64,000 bases of DNA from Adiantum capillus-veneris (lineage: Eukaryota > Streptophyta > Polypodiopsida > Polypodiales > Pteridaceae), in NCBI GenBank assembly GCA_014529385.2, contig CM043957.1, forward strand, positions 64,228,003 through 64,292,002, given 5' to 3'. The notes beneath the pieces are model-generated. The model did not search any database, was not told where the DNA came from, and saw nothing but the letters and a program-made list of their open reading frames with translations. Numbering within the stretch: the first letter of the stretch is position 1; every line of letters begins with the position of its first letter. The translations under genes and the position numbers were made by a program. Shown piece by piece: positions 44,215-56,279 of this stretch.

Positions 44215-45131
44215 AATTCTAACATAATGGATTCTTTGTATGTTTTGATAGTGATCGATGACATGACGTGATCCCACACCGTACGAGCGCGAGTACGCAG
44301 ACAGGAAGGACTTAAACTCTTTGATGGGTGGACACTCCGAGTTCTCGTGGCAGCAAGGTTAGTATTAGGGTTTACTCTTTTCTATTTGTTGTATTGTTTT
44401 ATAAACGTCGCTATATGTTTATACTTACAGAAACCTGTCTTATTGTTTTTTTTGCAAAATCCGATAGATACGCCACTTGGACGCGATGAGACGTCTGATT
44501 AGATGACGTCAGTCTAGCCGTAGCTAGATAGCATTATTTTATTTTTGTCATAGCTTATGTATCATGAGACAACTTTTATACGTCTTTTTGAAAACCATGT
44601 ATATTTTTTCAATAATGACAATGGTGTTGTAACTATTACATTTGCAAAGCTTAACAATCAAGTGATTTTGCCTATGATGTGTACAAATCTCATTGATTTA
44701 CTTTCATCAGTTTACGCTTGTCAGTTTTGTATCTTTATTTTGCAAACAATATGTACTATGGATGTTGGAGTTAATGGTTATATTGTCTTGTGGGTGACTA
44801 TTTTGGGTCTATATCTACCCTTGCACGTTTTTTCAAAGGTGAATCAATTAATGAAACATTCAATATGGTTGATGGGTGGCATGGCATTCAATGCCCTACC
44901 ACCAAAATCTTTTCCACTTGGGCATCGCTATGACCATCGCTATATAAGGCTCTGCAGCGTCGCTATAAACGTCGCTATAGATGGCCTGTAGACATCGCTA
45001 TAATTGTCGCTATATAGTGACGTTCCCATATTGACGCTGTTAGTGACGGTGTTAGCGACGGCGGAGGTTATAAAAACCCAATGTATTTCCGTCGCTCACA
45101 GCGTCACAAGAGCACACAACCTCTTGTAGTG
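44215..45131 (+). repeat. CACTA-1 3' region and subterminal repeats
   Basis: Non-coding. From 44930 to the end there are about ten units of GTCGCTATA, AGCGACG or GCGTCGCT in both orientations, then the terminal ACAACCTCTTGTAGTG. Such arrays are the binding sites of the transposase partner in En/Spm. A 144-codon chance ORF at 44557-44991 is hydrophobic and has no family. Confidence 0.8.
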
Positions 45132-46470
45132 TTTCTCAAAAGAAAGGTGTTGACCTCAATGGAATATTTTCTCCTATTGTAAAAATGAACTCAATTAGGC
45201 TTGTCTTAAGCGTTGTGGCTGCTCATGATCTAAATCTTGAGCAAATGGATGTAAATACGACATTCCCTCATGGTGACTTAGAGGAGGAAATTTACATGCT
45301 TCAACCAAAGAGGTATGAAGTAAAAGGTAAGGAGAAAATGGTTTGCAAATTAAATTAAATATTGTATGGTTAAAAGCAAGCATCAAGACAATGGTACTTG
45401 AAGTTCAATCAATGGAGGTTATATCATGGATTCAGAAGATTCAACTCAGATCATTGTGTCTACACGAAGAATTTGGGAGATGGGAGACCTAAAAGACCTA
45501 AAAGAGGAGCTATCTAAATCTTTTTCAATGAAAGATTTAGGTGCTGCAAAGAGGATACTTGGTATGAAAATATCAAGGGAAAGGACGAAGAAGACAATAA
45601 AGCTATCTCAAGAGGATTACATCAAGAAGGTACTAGAAAGGTTTGCAATGCAAAATGCAAAAATGGTTTCTACACCTTTGGATGGTCACTTTAAACTAAC
45701 CAAGGATATGTGTCCAACGACACAAGAGAAGATATCTTATATGTCTAAAGTTCCATATGTTGCAGCGGTAGGTTCTCTTATGTATGCTATGGTTTGGACA
45801 AGGTCAGACATTGCATATGCAGTGGGAGTTGTAAGTAGGTTCATGGACAACCCAAGTAAAAGAGCACTGGAAAGCTTTGAAGTGGATACTTAGGTATCTA
45901 AAAGGGACAACAACAAATGATTTGTATTTTGGAGGAACTGATATTTTTCCAGAAGGGTATGCTAATGCAGATATGGCAGGTGACAAAGATACTCAAAGGA
46001 GAACTATTGGCTATGTCTTCGCGGTTGGAGGCACAACAGTAAGCTGGGCTTCAAAGCTGCAGAAAGTGGTTTCACTTTCTACGACGGAAGTAGAGTATGT
46101 AGAAATGACGGAGGCAAGTAAAGATATTATGTGGCTTCACAGATTCTTAGAAGAGCTTGGATTTAAACAAAACCATTGTGTCTTGTTTATCAATAGCCAA
46201 AGAGCTATCCATCTTGCGAAGAACTCAGTCTTTGATTCAAGGAAAAAGTACATTGAGGTGAGATATCACATCATACGTACTCTTTTGGAAGAGAGGCAAC
46301 TAAAGCTAGGAAAGGTGCATACAATTGAAAATCCTGCAGACATGTTTACAAAGGTGGTCAACAAGGAGAAGTTGAGCTTTTGATCATCTTCAATCGGCAT
46401 TCAAGGATAAGATTCCAGGATGGTAAGCAGTCACAGGTTTGGTTTGGAGATCAGTATCCAAGTGGGAGAT
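45132..46470 (+). pseudogene. Copia B RT remainder and RNase H (left arm copy)
   Basis: RT resumes as SQKKGVDLNGIFSPIVK, LEQMDVNTTF and HGDLEEEIYML. The YVDD segment is missing: text jumps from MDSEDSTQII to LKEELSKSFSMKDLGAAKRI. Then LSQEDYIKKVLERFAMQNAK, VPYVAAVGSLMYAM. RNase H: ANADMAGDKDTQRRTIGY, SLSTTEVEYVEMTEASKDIM, DSRKKYIEVRYHIIRTLLEE, IENPADMFTKVV. Frame breaks lie near 45350 and 45890. The same region is repeated inverted at 56280-57606. PPT: AAGTGGGAGAT before the LTR. Confidence 0.9.
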
Positions 46471-47230
46471 TGTTAAGTATGGAGCCTGATTTACCCCTTG
46501 TAATTTTATATGTTAAAAAGGCAGAGCTGTAAGGACCCCATTATGAGGAGAAGCCATCGTGCATGAAGAAAAATTAACGTGCTTAAAAATAAAATCACTT
46601 GCCAGAAACCAAAATTTTTATGCCCAATCTCAAGCCTAAGCCCAGTCGTCCTTTTCAAGGAAATATTATGGCCGGACGGCGGTCGAAAAGTGGTCGGAAA
46701 ACGACCGATAGGTTGGCCGATAGTCAACGGCCGGTGGCCGGTGGTCGGACCCAAATGGCCGATGGCTGAGACAAATTCAATGACCAGTGGACGAATTCAA
46801 AAGCGGACTTGTCTTCTCACGGGGAGGCCACACATGGGCGGATTGGAGGGTCCAATTTGGACTTATTCTACACAAGGGCGGCTACACATGGCTGCCTCTC
46901 ATGAGAGAGGGTAGCTATTTTGGCCTATAAAAGGAGGCCATTTTTGCACACATTTCATAGTGTGAAGTTGATGCAACAAGGTGGGTGTGAGGTGGTGAGA
47001 GTGAGCAAGGTGGGAGCTCCAAAAGGGTATAATCCCTTTGTAACCTACTTCTTGTTTTGAAGTACTAAAGCCATTGAGTGTCTGCTTTCCCGTGGACGTA
47101 CCACATTGGGTGAACCGCGTATATTGTGTGTACTCTCTCTCTCTACTCTATAACCTCTTGTGTGTGAAAATGATCTCTCTCCATTTAGTAATCTACTCAA
47201 TTATGTACTAAGCTACGTCCTATTTCCTGA
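46471..47230 (+). repeat. 3' LTR of Copia B (left arm copy)
   Basis: Starts TGTTAAGTATGGAGCC; TATAAAAG at 46926-46933. It ends TATTTCCTGA, lacking the last bases (AACA) seen in X1, because CACTA-2 sequence is joined there. Same family as X1 and X2. Confidence 0.9.
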
Positions 47231-47959
47231 ATGTTTTCAAAATAGAGTAAACCTAAATGAATCCAAGATAAGGCCAGATTCACCTTTGAAACAAAGTGCA
47301 AGGTATAGACCCAAAATAGTGACCCACAAGACAATATAACCATTAACTCCATCATGCACACTATTGTTTGTAAAATAAAGATACACACTGATAAAAGTAA
47401 TTGGATGAAAGTGAATTGATGAAAGTAAAAATCAATGACAATTGTACACATCATATGCAAAATCACTTGATTGTTAAGCTTTGCAAATGTAATAGTTACA
47501 ACACAATTGTCATTATGTGGAAAATACATTGTTTTTCAATAGTTACAAAAAGACGTACACACGTCATCTCATTATACATGCTATGAAAAAATAAAACTAA
47601 TGCTATCTAGCTACGGCTAGACTGACATTGTCTAATCGGACGTCTCATCACATCCAACTGGCATATCTGTCGAATTCTGCAAAAAAACAATAAGACTTTC
47701 TGTAAGTATAAACATATAATTACAAAACAATCTATTTCTTAGCTTATCATGAAAATACAACAGATGTAAAAGAGTAAAGTGAAATACTAACCATGCCACC
47801 GTGAGAACTGAGAATGTTCATTAGGGAATTTAAGCCCTTTCTACCGCTGGACGGTTAAAAAAAAGGGCGTTCCCTATTTGCGTACTCATGCTTGTACGAT
47901 GTGGGTCATGTCTTGTCATCGACCACTGTTCAAAACATACAAAGAATACATTATGTTAT

Positions 47960-49160
47960 AGTTTAAAAGTACAAATAGACGTAACTACCAAACCTAAAGA
48001 GCAATGCAAAAACAATTACAAAATCAGACTCAAATGATGTCCACCCACCACTCCCCAAGTGGTGCGAGCTCCTTGCCTCTACTCGCGCTTTGGCTGCCTC
48101 CTTTCATTGCTTCCACTTGTCAGGATTCTCTCATGCTACTTGCTTTGCATTCTTTCAATCTTCTTTGGCCAGTCAATCTGGTCTATTCCACCCATGATTT
48201 ATTTCTTTTTGTACTTCAAAACACTTGTGCTTGTAGTATTTGCGCGTTCGAGCCCTCATGAAGTTTTCAATGAAGTGCTCATCTAAACTTGACACAGGAA
48301 ACTCGTCATGCAACATGTTGATTACTCTGTCTTTTAATTCATTTGGAACTTCACTCCACGTGTTGAGTATGTAGTGTCAAAACACCTAAGAGCAAAGACC
48401 GCGCATGCGCGAGATCACCTTCTTGCCTTCAACATCCAGCCGCCGTTGATGTCGATCGTGTACGGCAAGCCCTCTTGCTTGTGACGTGTGCACCTGGGTG
48501 TCTTGGCAGGGGTCGCAAGTGGTGTCTCTAGCAGCATCTTGATGGGGGTATGGACGTCACGTGTCTCCACTGGATTCTAGGGACCGAAGCGAGGAGTGTC
48601 TATCAAGGTGACTCCCAGAGGGGTAGCTAGTGCTGTGTAGCTAGGAACGGCCGGTAGCCGCAGAAAACCTGGTGTAGATGGCGATGAAGTACTTTCTTTG
48701 AGGGCGGGCAAAGAAGGGGAAGGTAAAGAGCCTCGTCGAACATGAGGTGGTGCCGAGGCATTAGTAGCCGCATCCCCACACCCACCGCCACTGCCACCAC
48801 TAGAGAGTCGGTGCCTAGAAGAGTGCGAAGGTCGTCTCGTCTATACCAAAGATTTGGAGCATGTTGAATGCTCCAAAACAAAGGGAGACGTTGAAGGAGT
48901 GGAACAATGTGATGGTTCTCTAGAGTGATGATGCTCCTCATACCACCTCCTCTGATGGGGTGACAAATAAGAAAGAAATTCATCATCATCCACACCTGCA
49001 TTAAACACACAAACATTTAATCTTAATATTGAATGGAGAAGAAAACATGGACAAGTTATAAGATCTATACTATAGATAATAGGCGGAGGGATTCCTGTGT
49101 ATAGAGAGAGAGAAATATCTACCCGCCCTTTGAGGACTCCTTCGGCTTGGAGTGGAAGCA
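47960..49160 (-). pseudogene. Transposase_24 / TNPA-like gene of CACTA-2
   Basis: Minus-strand text reads VFNAGVDDDEFLSYLSPHQR, RRDDLRTLLGT and, near 48060-48120, SSHHLGSGG, paralleling 43190-44214 of CACTA-1. The middle is interrupted by several frame changes. The inverted twin is at about 53700-54740. Confidence 0.75.
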
Positions 49161-49399
49161 ATGACGATTAAACACAATTTAAATTTCTCAAGTATAACAT
49201 ATAGAGAAGAATGAACAAAAAAACATGTGAATAATATATATATTATAAAACGGAACATAATTGTTCAAATACAATGTTTATGGATTTAAGAGGTCTCTCT
49301 CTCATCCTGGCATAGCTGAGTATAAGACCCTATGTCTATATAGAGCTCTTCGTTTAGGCAGATGTCCTCCGTTTCATCTTGTACATCCTGTTCATGCAC

Positions 49400-51345
49400 C
49401 CCATAGAGAGTAGTAGCTTCATGCTCATGTGGCACCACCTCAACACCTTCTCACTGAGAATCCTCTCAAATATCCTCCATTGATGCCGCTGTGATTGGCA
49501 CATGCTAGCCCTCATATGTCCGTGCACTACGAGAGGCTACCTCTATGATGTACCACCAATTTGATGTAAACTTTGTAGGATGAAATATCACCTGCCAGAT
49601 CCACACAACTTACATAATTGCTTCCCGACACATAAATTCTAGAATTGGAGAATAAATATTTACAAACTTAATTGTTCACAATGCTCGGGTAGTACGAAAG
49701 TGTCTCTTAGGTCGGCCCATTTTTTAGTTGAATCCACCTCAAAGAAACCAGACTCTACTCTACACATAGTAGCATTGCGACCCTCCATATTTATCTTGAA
49801 CCATTGCACGTCAAACAAGTGGATAAAAATTACTCTATAATCGATGATCAAAATCTCTTGTAGCGTGTCAAAGTAAGCGAGTTTCACCACCACAGGATGT
49901 GCATCAGAGGACCGTCATCGACTAGACTGCACAAATTTTTCCATGATTCCACAATCTTGTGTAAGATGATTTTTGTTGATCCGTTCCACCCTAAAATGTT
50001 GACCTTTACACCATGCTGATATGTATGACTTATACTACAACCAAAAAAGATTATGAGTAGCCGTTCAAACATCTAGAAAGTTGCTAATCGTACATTGCAA
50101 ACTTACCTTGGTCGCGCAACCCTGAGAGTACTCCCACTCCTCCTCAGTCACTTCTTCACCGCACTGTTGTGCGCTTTTCAACTGGTTGTGCAACCATCTT
50201 AAGCTCATGAATGTTGGTAGGCTCTCCCAACCTGCGGGATAATGCATCGATGGTCGTCTTCCCTGTCTCCACTCAATTCGTGCCCTTTGTCACTCTTGCT
50301 TTGCATCTTTGTATTGTGAAATCTACTTTTGCATCACTAGATTGTGAAGCATGCAAAATCGGTTGATTTTAGCCTCTAGATCTTCCGTCATCTTCTTCTC
50401 AACACCGAGATTGCACATGAAAATCCCAGATATGTGCTCATCATCTATGGTTCACCATAGCGTGTCTCGAGCTTTATCAAATCCGTCAAGCCACTCTCTA
50501 ATGTAAACTAGGGACTTTGATATCATCCAACCTTCTGCCATACTACCCTCGGGACGTGTCTTCTAACGCACATATCCCTTGAGCATTTTCATGAAACATA
50601 CTAAAAATAACATCGATCTTGAATGTATTGTGCCAGCTATTTCCACCTCATCAACTATGTGAACAAGAAGATGCACGTGAATGGCTAGCATGGTAGTAGG
50701 AAAGTGTTTCTCAAACATGCACACAACCTCCACAGCGTTTAGTTTGGCAAATGGTATGGAGTCTACATTGATGTCATTTTGTGAGATCCATTGCGCCAAC
50801 TTCGCAAGTTTGTAGATTGTGTTACAGACGTGAGGAGCCAAACATCCCTCAATGGCCACCAGTAAAATAAACTACAATACGTCTAGCAATGATATTAAAG
50901 TCCAGACACAAATTTGTTACACAATTTCCACTATGATATATTCCTTTTCAAACATACTTGTTTGACACATTTTATGCCAGCCGTGTGACTTCAAACCAGT
51001 AAGCTTCCCTTCTTTAGTGAAACACATTCAGAGCGAGTGCATTATGCCAATGGGGGTTTGCACAGATCGAATAGTCTCTTTTACTTTGCATTATTGGGCA
51101 CCTCTCAAAATCCATAGTGCTTTAGGGAGTTTTATCGATCCATTGGGTGCTGTCTGTGGACAATATTGCTCCATACGATCCACATTTTGAAGGTCAATGT
51201 TGGCTCCCAAAGTATCTTTCTTGCCGGTCAGATGTTCCAACAGCAGATTACCCACATTCCTTAATATGTGCATTGGATCGAGCAAGTGATTGATCATGAG
51301 TCTCGGCCAATATGGTAACTGGTACCATAGAGAGAGTCTCTTCAT
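49400..51345 (-). pseudogene. TNP2 C-terminal half of CACTA-2, with DUF4216
   Basis: From 51345: LNPMHILRNVGN-like text, LLEHLTGKKDTLGANIDLQN, then AIEGCLAPHVCNTIYKLAKL and HLLVHIVDEVEIAG (DUF4218 region). After a GT-AG intron at about 50107-50036 follow LQEILIIDYRVIFIHLFDVQ, CRVESGFFEVDSTKKW and DTFVLPEHCEQ, then WWYIIEVASRSARTYEG, which is the DUF4216 pattern. Stops break the frame. CACTA-1 lacks this last domain. Confidence 0.85.
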
Positions 51346-51357
51346 CCCTACGGAAAA

Positions 51358-51930
51358 ACCTAAATCTAATCTAATCTAATAATAAATCTAACATAAATCT
51401 AGATCTAATCTAATATTAAACTCAACATAAACCTAAATCTAATCTAATCTTAATTCTAGCCTAAACCTAAATGTAATCTAACTTAAATCTAAATCTAATC
51501 TAATCTTAAATCTAACCTATCTAATCTTAAATCTTGCCTTAATCTTAAATCTAAATCTAATCTAGTCTTAAACTCAACATAAACCTAAATCTAATCTAAT
51601 CTTCAATCCTATACCTAAATGTAATCTAACTTAGATCTAAATCCAATCTAATCTTAAATCTAGCATAGCTAATTTTAAATCTTGCCCTAATCTTAAATCT
51701 TAAACTCAACATAAACCTAAATCTAATCTAATCTTAAATCTAACCTAAACCTAAATGTAATCTAGCCTAATCTTAAATCTTAACCTAGTCTTAAGTCTAA
51801 CCTAATTTTAAATTTAGCATAAATTTTAAATGTAATCTAACTTAATCTTAGATCTTATTCTAACCTAGTCTTAAATGTAGTTTTAAATCTAACCTAAACC
51901 TAAATCTTAATATAACATTTAAATTCATAT
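51358..51930. repeat. CTAATCTAAATC minisatellite with higher-order period
   Basis: Degenerate CTAAATCTAATCTAATCTTA units over about 570 bp. A longer unit starting AAACTCAACATAAACC recurs at 51418, 51570 and 51702, so there is a higher-order period of about 130-150 bp. It is the inverted, longer form of 38222-38430. Confidence 0.9.
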
Positions 51931-52030
51931 TTTCTCTACTTTGTTGATCTCTCTCTCTCTCTCTCTCTCTCTTTGTTTCCTCCCCTTACCTCTCTCTTTT
52001 CGTTTCTCCCCTCTCTCTCTCCCTTTGGTG

Positions 52031-52093
<63 letters not shown>

Positions 52094-52203
52094 CATCTCT
52101 CAATGTGTGTGTATGCATTCTTTGTTTATGCATGTGTGTGTAATTTTTGTACATTCAACGTGTGTGTATGTGTTTGTTGTTTATGCATGTGTGTACACAC
52201 ACA

Positions 52204-52271
<68 letters not shown>

Positions 52272-52397
52272 CAAAGACACAATGTGTGTGTGTGTGTGAG
52301 GTTGAGAGGGAGAGAGAGAAAAAGGGTAAGGGAACATGAGAGAGAGGAGAGGAAAGGAGCATACCTGGCTCTCCTTTCTCTCCTTGTGTGTGTGTGT

Positions 52398-52438
<41 letters not shown>
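51931..52438. repeat. Microsatellite block ending in poly(G)41
   Basis: CT run (51948-51972), GT run (52034-52086), CT then ATCT runs (52206-52272), GT run, then an uninterrupted run of 41 G (52398-52438). The right palindrome arm begins at the next base. Confidence 0.92.
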
Positions 52439-52439
<1 letters not shown>

Positions 52440-55400
52440 GATTTCACAATACAAAGATGCAAAGCAAGAGTGACAAAGGGCACGAATTGAGTGGAGACAG
52501 GGAAGACGACCATCGATGCATTATCCCGCAGGTTGGGAGAGCCTACCAACATTCATGAGCTTAAGATGGTTGCACAACCAGTTGAAAAGCGCAAACAGTG
52601 CGGTGAAGAAGTGACTGAGGAGGAGTGGGAGTACTCTCAGGGTTGCGCGACCAAGGTAAGTTTGCAATGTACGATTAGCAACTTTCTAGATGTTTGAACG
52701 GCTACTCATAATCTTTTTTGGTTGTAGTATAAGTCATACATATCAGCATGGTGTAAAGGTCAACATTTTAGGGTGGAACGGATCAACAAAAATCATCTTA
52801 CACAAGATTGTGGAATCATGGAAAAATTTGTGCAGTCTAGTCGATGACGGTCCTCTGATGCACATCCTGGTGGTGTGAACTCGCTTACTTTGACACGCTA
52901 CAAGAGATTTTGATCATCGATTATAGAGTAATTTTTATCCACTTGTTTGACGTGCAATGGTTCAAGATAAATATGGAGGGTCGCAATGCTACTATGTGTA
53001 GAGTAGAGTCTGGTTTCTTTGAGGTGGATTCAACTAAAAATGGGCCGACCTAAGAGACACTTTCGTACTACCCGAGCATTGTGAACAATTAAGTTTGTAA
53101 ATATTTATTCTCCAATTCTAGAATTTATGTGTCGGGAAGCAATTATGTAAGTTGTGTGGATCTGGCAGGTGATATTTCATCCTACAAAGTTTACATCAAA
53201 TTGGTGGTACATCATAGAGGTAGCCTCTCGTAGTGCACGGACATATGAGGGCTAGCATGTGCCAATCACAGCGGCATCAATGGAGGATATTTGAGAGGAT
53301 TCTCAGTGAGAAGGTGTTGAGGTGGTGCCACATGAGCATGAAGCTACTACTCTTTATGGGGTGCATGAACAGGATGTACAAGATGAAACGGAGGACATCT
53401 GCCTAAACGAAGAGCTCTATATAGACATAGGGTCTTATACTCAGCTATGCCAGGATGAGAGAGAGACCTCTTAATCCATAAACATTGTATTTGAACAATT
53501 ATGTTCCGTTTTATTATATATATATTATTCACATGTTTTTTTTGTTCATTCTTCTCTATATGTTATACTTGAGAAATTAAATTGTGTTTAATCGTCATTG
53601 CTTCCACTCCAAGCGAAGGGTCCTCAAAGGGCGGGTAGATATTTCTCTCTCTCTATACACAGGAATCCCTCGCCTATTATCTATAGTATAGATCTTATAA
53701 CTTGTCCATGTTTTTTCTCCATTCAATATTAAGATTAAATGTTTGTGTGTTTAATGCAGGTGTGGATGATGATGAATTTCTTTCTTATTTGTCACCCATC
53801 AGAGGAGGTGGTATGAGGAGCATCATCACTCTAGAGAACCATCACATTGTTCCACTCCTTCAACGTCTCCCTTTGTTTTGGAGCATTCAACATGCTCCAA
53901 ATCTTTGGTATAGACGAGACGACCTTCGCACTCTTCTAGGCACCGGACTCTCTAGTGGTGGCAGTGGCGGTGGGTGTGGGGATGCGGCTACTAATGCCTC
54001 GGCACCACCTCATGTTCGACGAGGCTCTTTACCTTCCCCTTCTTTGCCCGCCCTCAAAAAAAGTACTTCATCGCCATCTACACCAGGTTTTCTGCGGCTA
54101 CGGCCGTTCCTAGCTACACAGCACTAGCTACCCCTCTGGGAGTCACCTTGATAGACACTCCTCGCTTCGGTCCCTAGAATCCAGTGGAGACACGTGACGT
54201 CCATACCCCCATCAAGATGATGCTGCTAGAGACACCACTTGCGACCCTGCCAAGACACCCAGGTGCACACGTCACAAGCAAGAGGGCTTGCCGTACACGA
54301 TCGACATCAACGGCGGCTGGATGTTGAAGGCAAGAAGGTGATCTCGCGCATGCGCGGTCTTTGCTCTTAGGTGTTTTGAACTACATACTCAACACGTGGA
54401 GTGAAGTTCCAATGAATTAAAAGACAGAGTAATCAACATGTTGCATGACGAGTTTCCTGTGTCAAGTTTAGATGAGCACTTCATTGAAAACTTCATGAGG
54501 GCTCGAACGCGCAAATACTACAAGCACAAGTGTTTTGAAGTACAAAAAGAAATAAATCATGGGTGGAATAGACCAGATTGACTGGCCAAAGAAGATTGAA
54601 GAATGCAAAGCAAGTAGCATGAGAGAATCCTGACAAGTGGAAGCAATGAAAGGAGGCAGCCAAAGCGCGAGTAGAGGCAAGGAGCTCGCACCACTTGGGG
54701 AGTGGTGGGTGGACATCATTTGAGTCTGATTTTGTAATTGTTTTTGCATTGCTCTTTAGGTTTGGTAGTTACGTCTATTTGTACTTTTAAACTATAACAT
54801 AATGTATTCTTTGTATGTTTTGAACAGTGGTCGATGACAAGACATGACCCACATCGTACAAGCATGAGTACGCAAATAGGGAACGCCCTTTTTTTTAACC
54901 GTTCCAGCGGTTTAGAAAGGGCTTAAATTCCTAATGAACATTCTCAGTTCTCACGGTGGCATGGTTAGTATTTCACTTTACTCTTTTACATCTGTTGTAT
55001 TTTCATGATAAGCTAAGAAATAGATTGTTTTGTAATTATATGTTTATACTTACAGAAAGTCTTATTGTTTTTTTGCAGAATTCGACAGATATGCCAGTTG
55101 GATGTGATGAGACGTCCGATAGACAATGTCAGTCTAGCCGTAGCTAGATAGCATTAGTTTTATTTTTTCATAGCATGTATAATGAGATGACGTGTGTACG
55201 TCTTTTTGTAACTATTGAAAAACAATGTATTTTCACATAATGACAATTGTGTTGTAACTATTACATTTGCAAAGCTTAACAATCAAGTGATTTTGCATAT
55301 GATGTGTACAATTGTCATTGATTTTTACTTTCATCAATTCACTTTCATCCAATTACTTTTATCAGTGTGTATCTTTATTTTACAAACAATAGTGTGCATG

Positions 55401-55523
55401 ATGGAGTTAATGGTTATATTGTCTTGTGGGTCACTTTTTGGGTCTATACCTTGCACTTTGTTTCAAAGGTGAATCTGGCCTTATCTTGGATTCATTTAGG
55501 TTTACTCTATTTTGAAAACATTC
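52439..55523 (+). pseudogene. CACTA-2 3' half, right arm copy
   Basis: It begins inside TNP2 (KDAKQE), continues through a GT-AG intron at about 52655-52726, the DUF4216 region (52880-53260: LQEILIIDY, FFEVDSTKKW, WWYIIEVASRSARTYEG) and the Transposase_24-like gene (53700-54740). 3' non-coding DNA runs to 55523, where it meets the LTR. It is the inverted copy of 47231-50324. Confidence 0.88.
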
Positions 55524-56279
55524 AGGAAATAGGACGTAGCTTAGTACATAATTGAGTAGATTTACTAAATGGAGAGAGATCATTTTCACACACAAGAGGT
55601 TATAGAGTAGAGAGAGAGAGTACACACAATATACGCGGTTCACCCAATGTGGTACGTCCACGGGAAAGCAGACACTCAATGGCTTTAGTACTTCAAAACA
55701 AGAAGTAGGTTACAAAGGGATTATACCTTTTTGGAGCTCCCACCTTGCTCACTCTCACCACCTCACACCCACCTTGTTGCATCAACTTCACACTATGAAA
55801 TGTGTGCAAAAATGGCCTCCTTTTATAGGCCAAAATAGCTACCCTCTCTCATGAGAGGCAGCCATGTGTAGCCGCCTTGTGTAGAATAAGTCCAAATTGG
55901 ACCCTCCAATCCGCCCATGTGTGGCCTCCCGTGAGAAGACAAGTCCGCTTTTGAATTCGTCCACTGGTCATTGAATTTGTCTCAGCCATCGGCCATTTGG
56001 GTCGACCACCGGCCACCGGCCGTTGACTATCGGCCAACCTATCGGTCGGTTTTCCGACCACTTTTCGACCGCCGTCCGGCCATAATATTTCCTTGAAAAG
56101 GACGACTGGGCTTAGGCTTGAGATTGGGCATAAAAATTTTGGTTTCTGGCAAGTGATTTTATTTTTAAGCACGTTAATTTTCTTCATGCACGATGGCTTC
56201 TCCTCATAATGGGGTCCTTACAGCTCTGCCTTTTTAACATATAAAATTACAAGGGGTAAATCAGGCTCCATACTTAACA
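55524..56279 (-). repeat. Copia B 3' LTR, right arm copy
   Basis: Minus-strand copy of 46471-47230, with the same truncated end. TATA box inverted near 55820. Plus-strand end is CCATACTTAACA. Confidence 0.92.

Larger units (their letters stand above)
33932..45131 (+). mobile_element. CACTA-1: En/Spm-type DNA transposon
   Basis: It begins CACTACAAGAGGTACTT and ends ACAACCTCTTGTAGTG, giving 13-bp inverted ends, with a 3-bp TTT duplication (33929-33931, 45132-45134). Inside are a TNP2-type transposase (40220-42743), a Transposase_24-type gene (43190-44214), subterminal GCGACG repeats, a foldback element, SINE-like repeats and Copia C. Removing it restores the Copia B RT frame. The transposase genes are broken, and the TNP2 C-terminal domain is missing, so it is non-autonomous now. 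Confidence 0.93.
31997..47230 (+). mobile_element. Copia B: Ty1/copia element split by CACTA-1
   Basis: Gag end, protease, integrase and RT start lie at 32002-33931; the RT remainder, RNase H and 3' LTR lie at 45132-47230. CACTA-1 separates them, with a TTT duplication. Its LTR is the X family. The 5' LTR and gag start are not in the window: Copia A sits at the gag edge and the DNA left of it is not recognisable gag. Protease, integrase and RT active sites are all damaged. Confidence 0.88.
43548..50324 (+). repeat. Left arm of giant inverted repeat
   Basis: Collinear in reverse with 52439-59178. Anchors: CACTA-1 end 45131 with 57607; LTR 46471-47230 with 55524-56279; LTR/CACTA-2 junction 47230/47231 with 55523/55524; AGATTTCACAAT at 50324 with 52439. 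The left boundary is set only by where the right arm is interrupted. Confidence 0.93.
47231..52438 (-). mobile_element. CACTA-2: truncated, minus-strand CACTA element
   Basis: Same family as CACTA-1 but convergent to it. From its 5' side (right): poly(G), GT, CT and ATCT runs, the TTAGATT minisatellite (51358-51930), TNP2 C-terminal half (49400-51345), the Transposase_24-like gene (47960-49160) and 3' non-coding DNA. Both ends are lost: no terminal repeat at 47231, and none near 52438. The TNP2 N-terminal half is deleted next to the minisatellite. Confidence 0.85.

Noticed and set aside
44557-44991. A 144-codon membrane protein
   Set aside because: Hydrophobic frame in the 3' non-coding part of CACTA-1; the homologous stretch in CACTA-2 does not keep it open.
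44930-45131. CRISPR-like array of short palindromic repeats
   Set aside because: Units are irregular in spacing and orientation and sit at the end of a CACTA element, which explains them as subterminal repeats. The DNA is plant.
51358-51930. Interstitial telomere repeat
   Set aside because: The unit is TTAGATTAGATTTAGG-like, not TTTAGGG, and it recurs at the same place in CACTA-1, so it belongs to the transposon.
52035-52490. Cys/Val, Ser/Leu and poly-Gly ORFs
   Set aside because: They are translations of GT, CT and G runs, and the same holds for ORFs at 37419-37811, 21655-21873 and 34078-34350.
47231-55523. Two independent CACTA insertions in opposite orientation
   Set aside because: Both share the same truncated LTR junction and the same Copia B deletion, which independent insertions would not.
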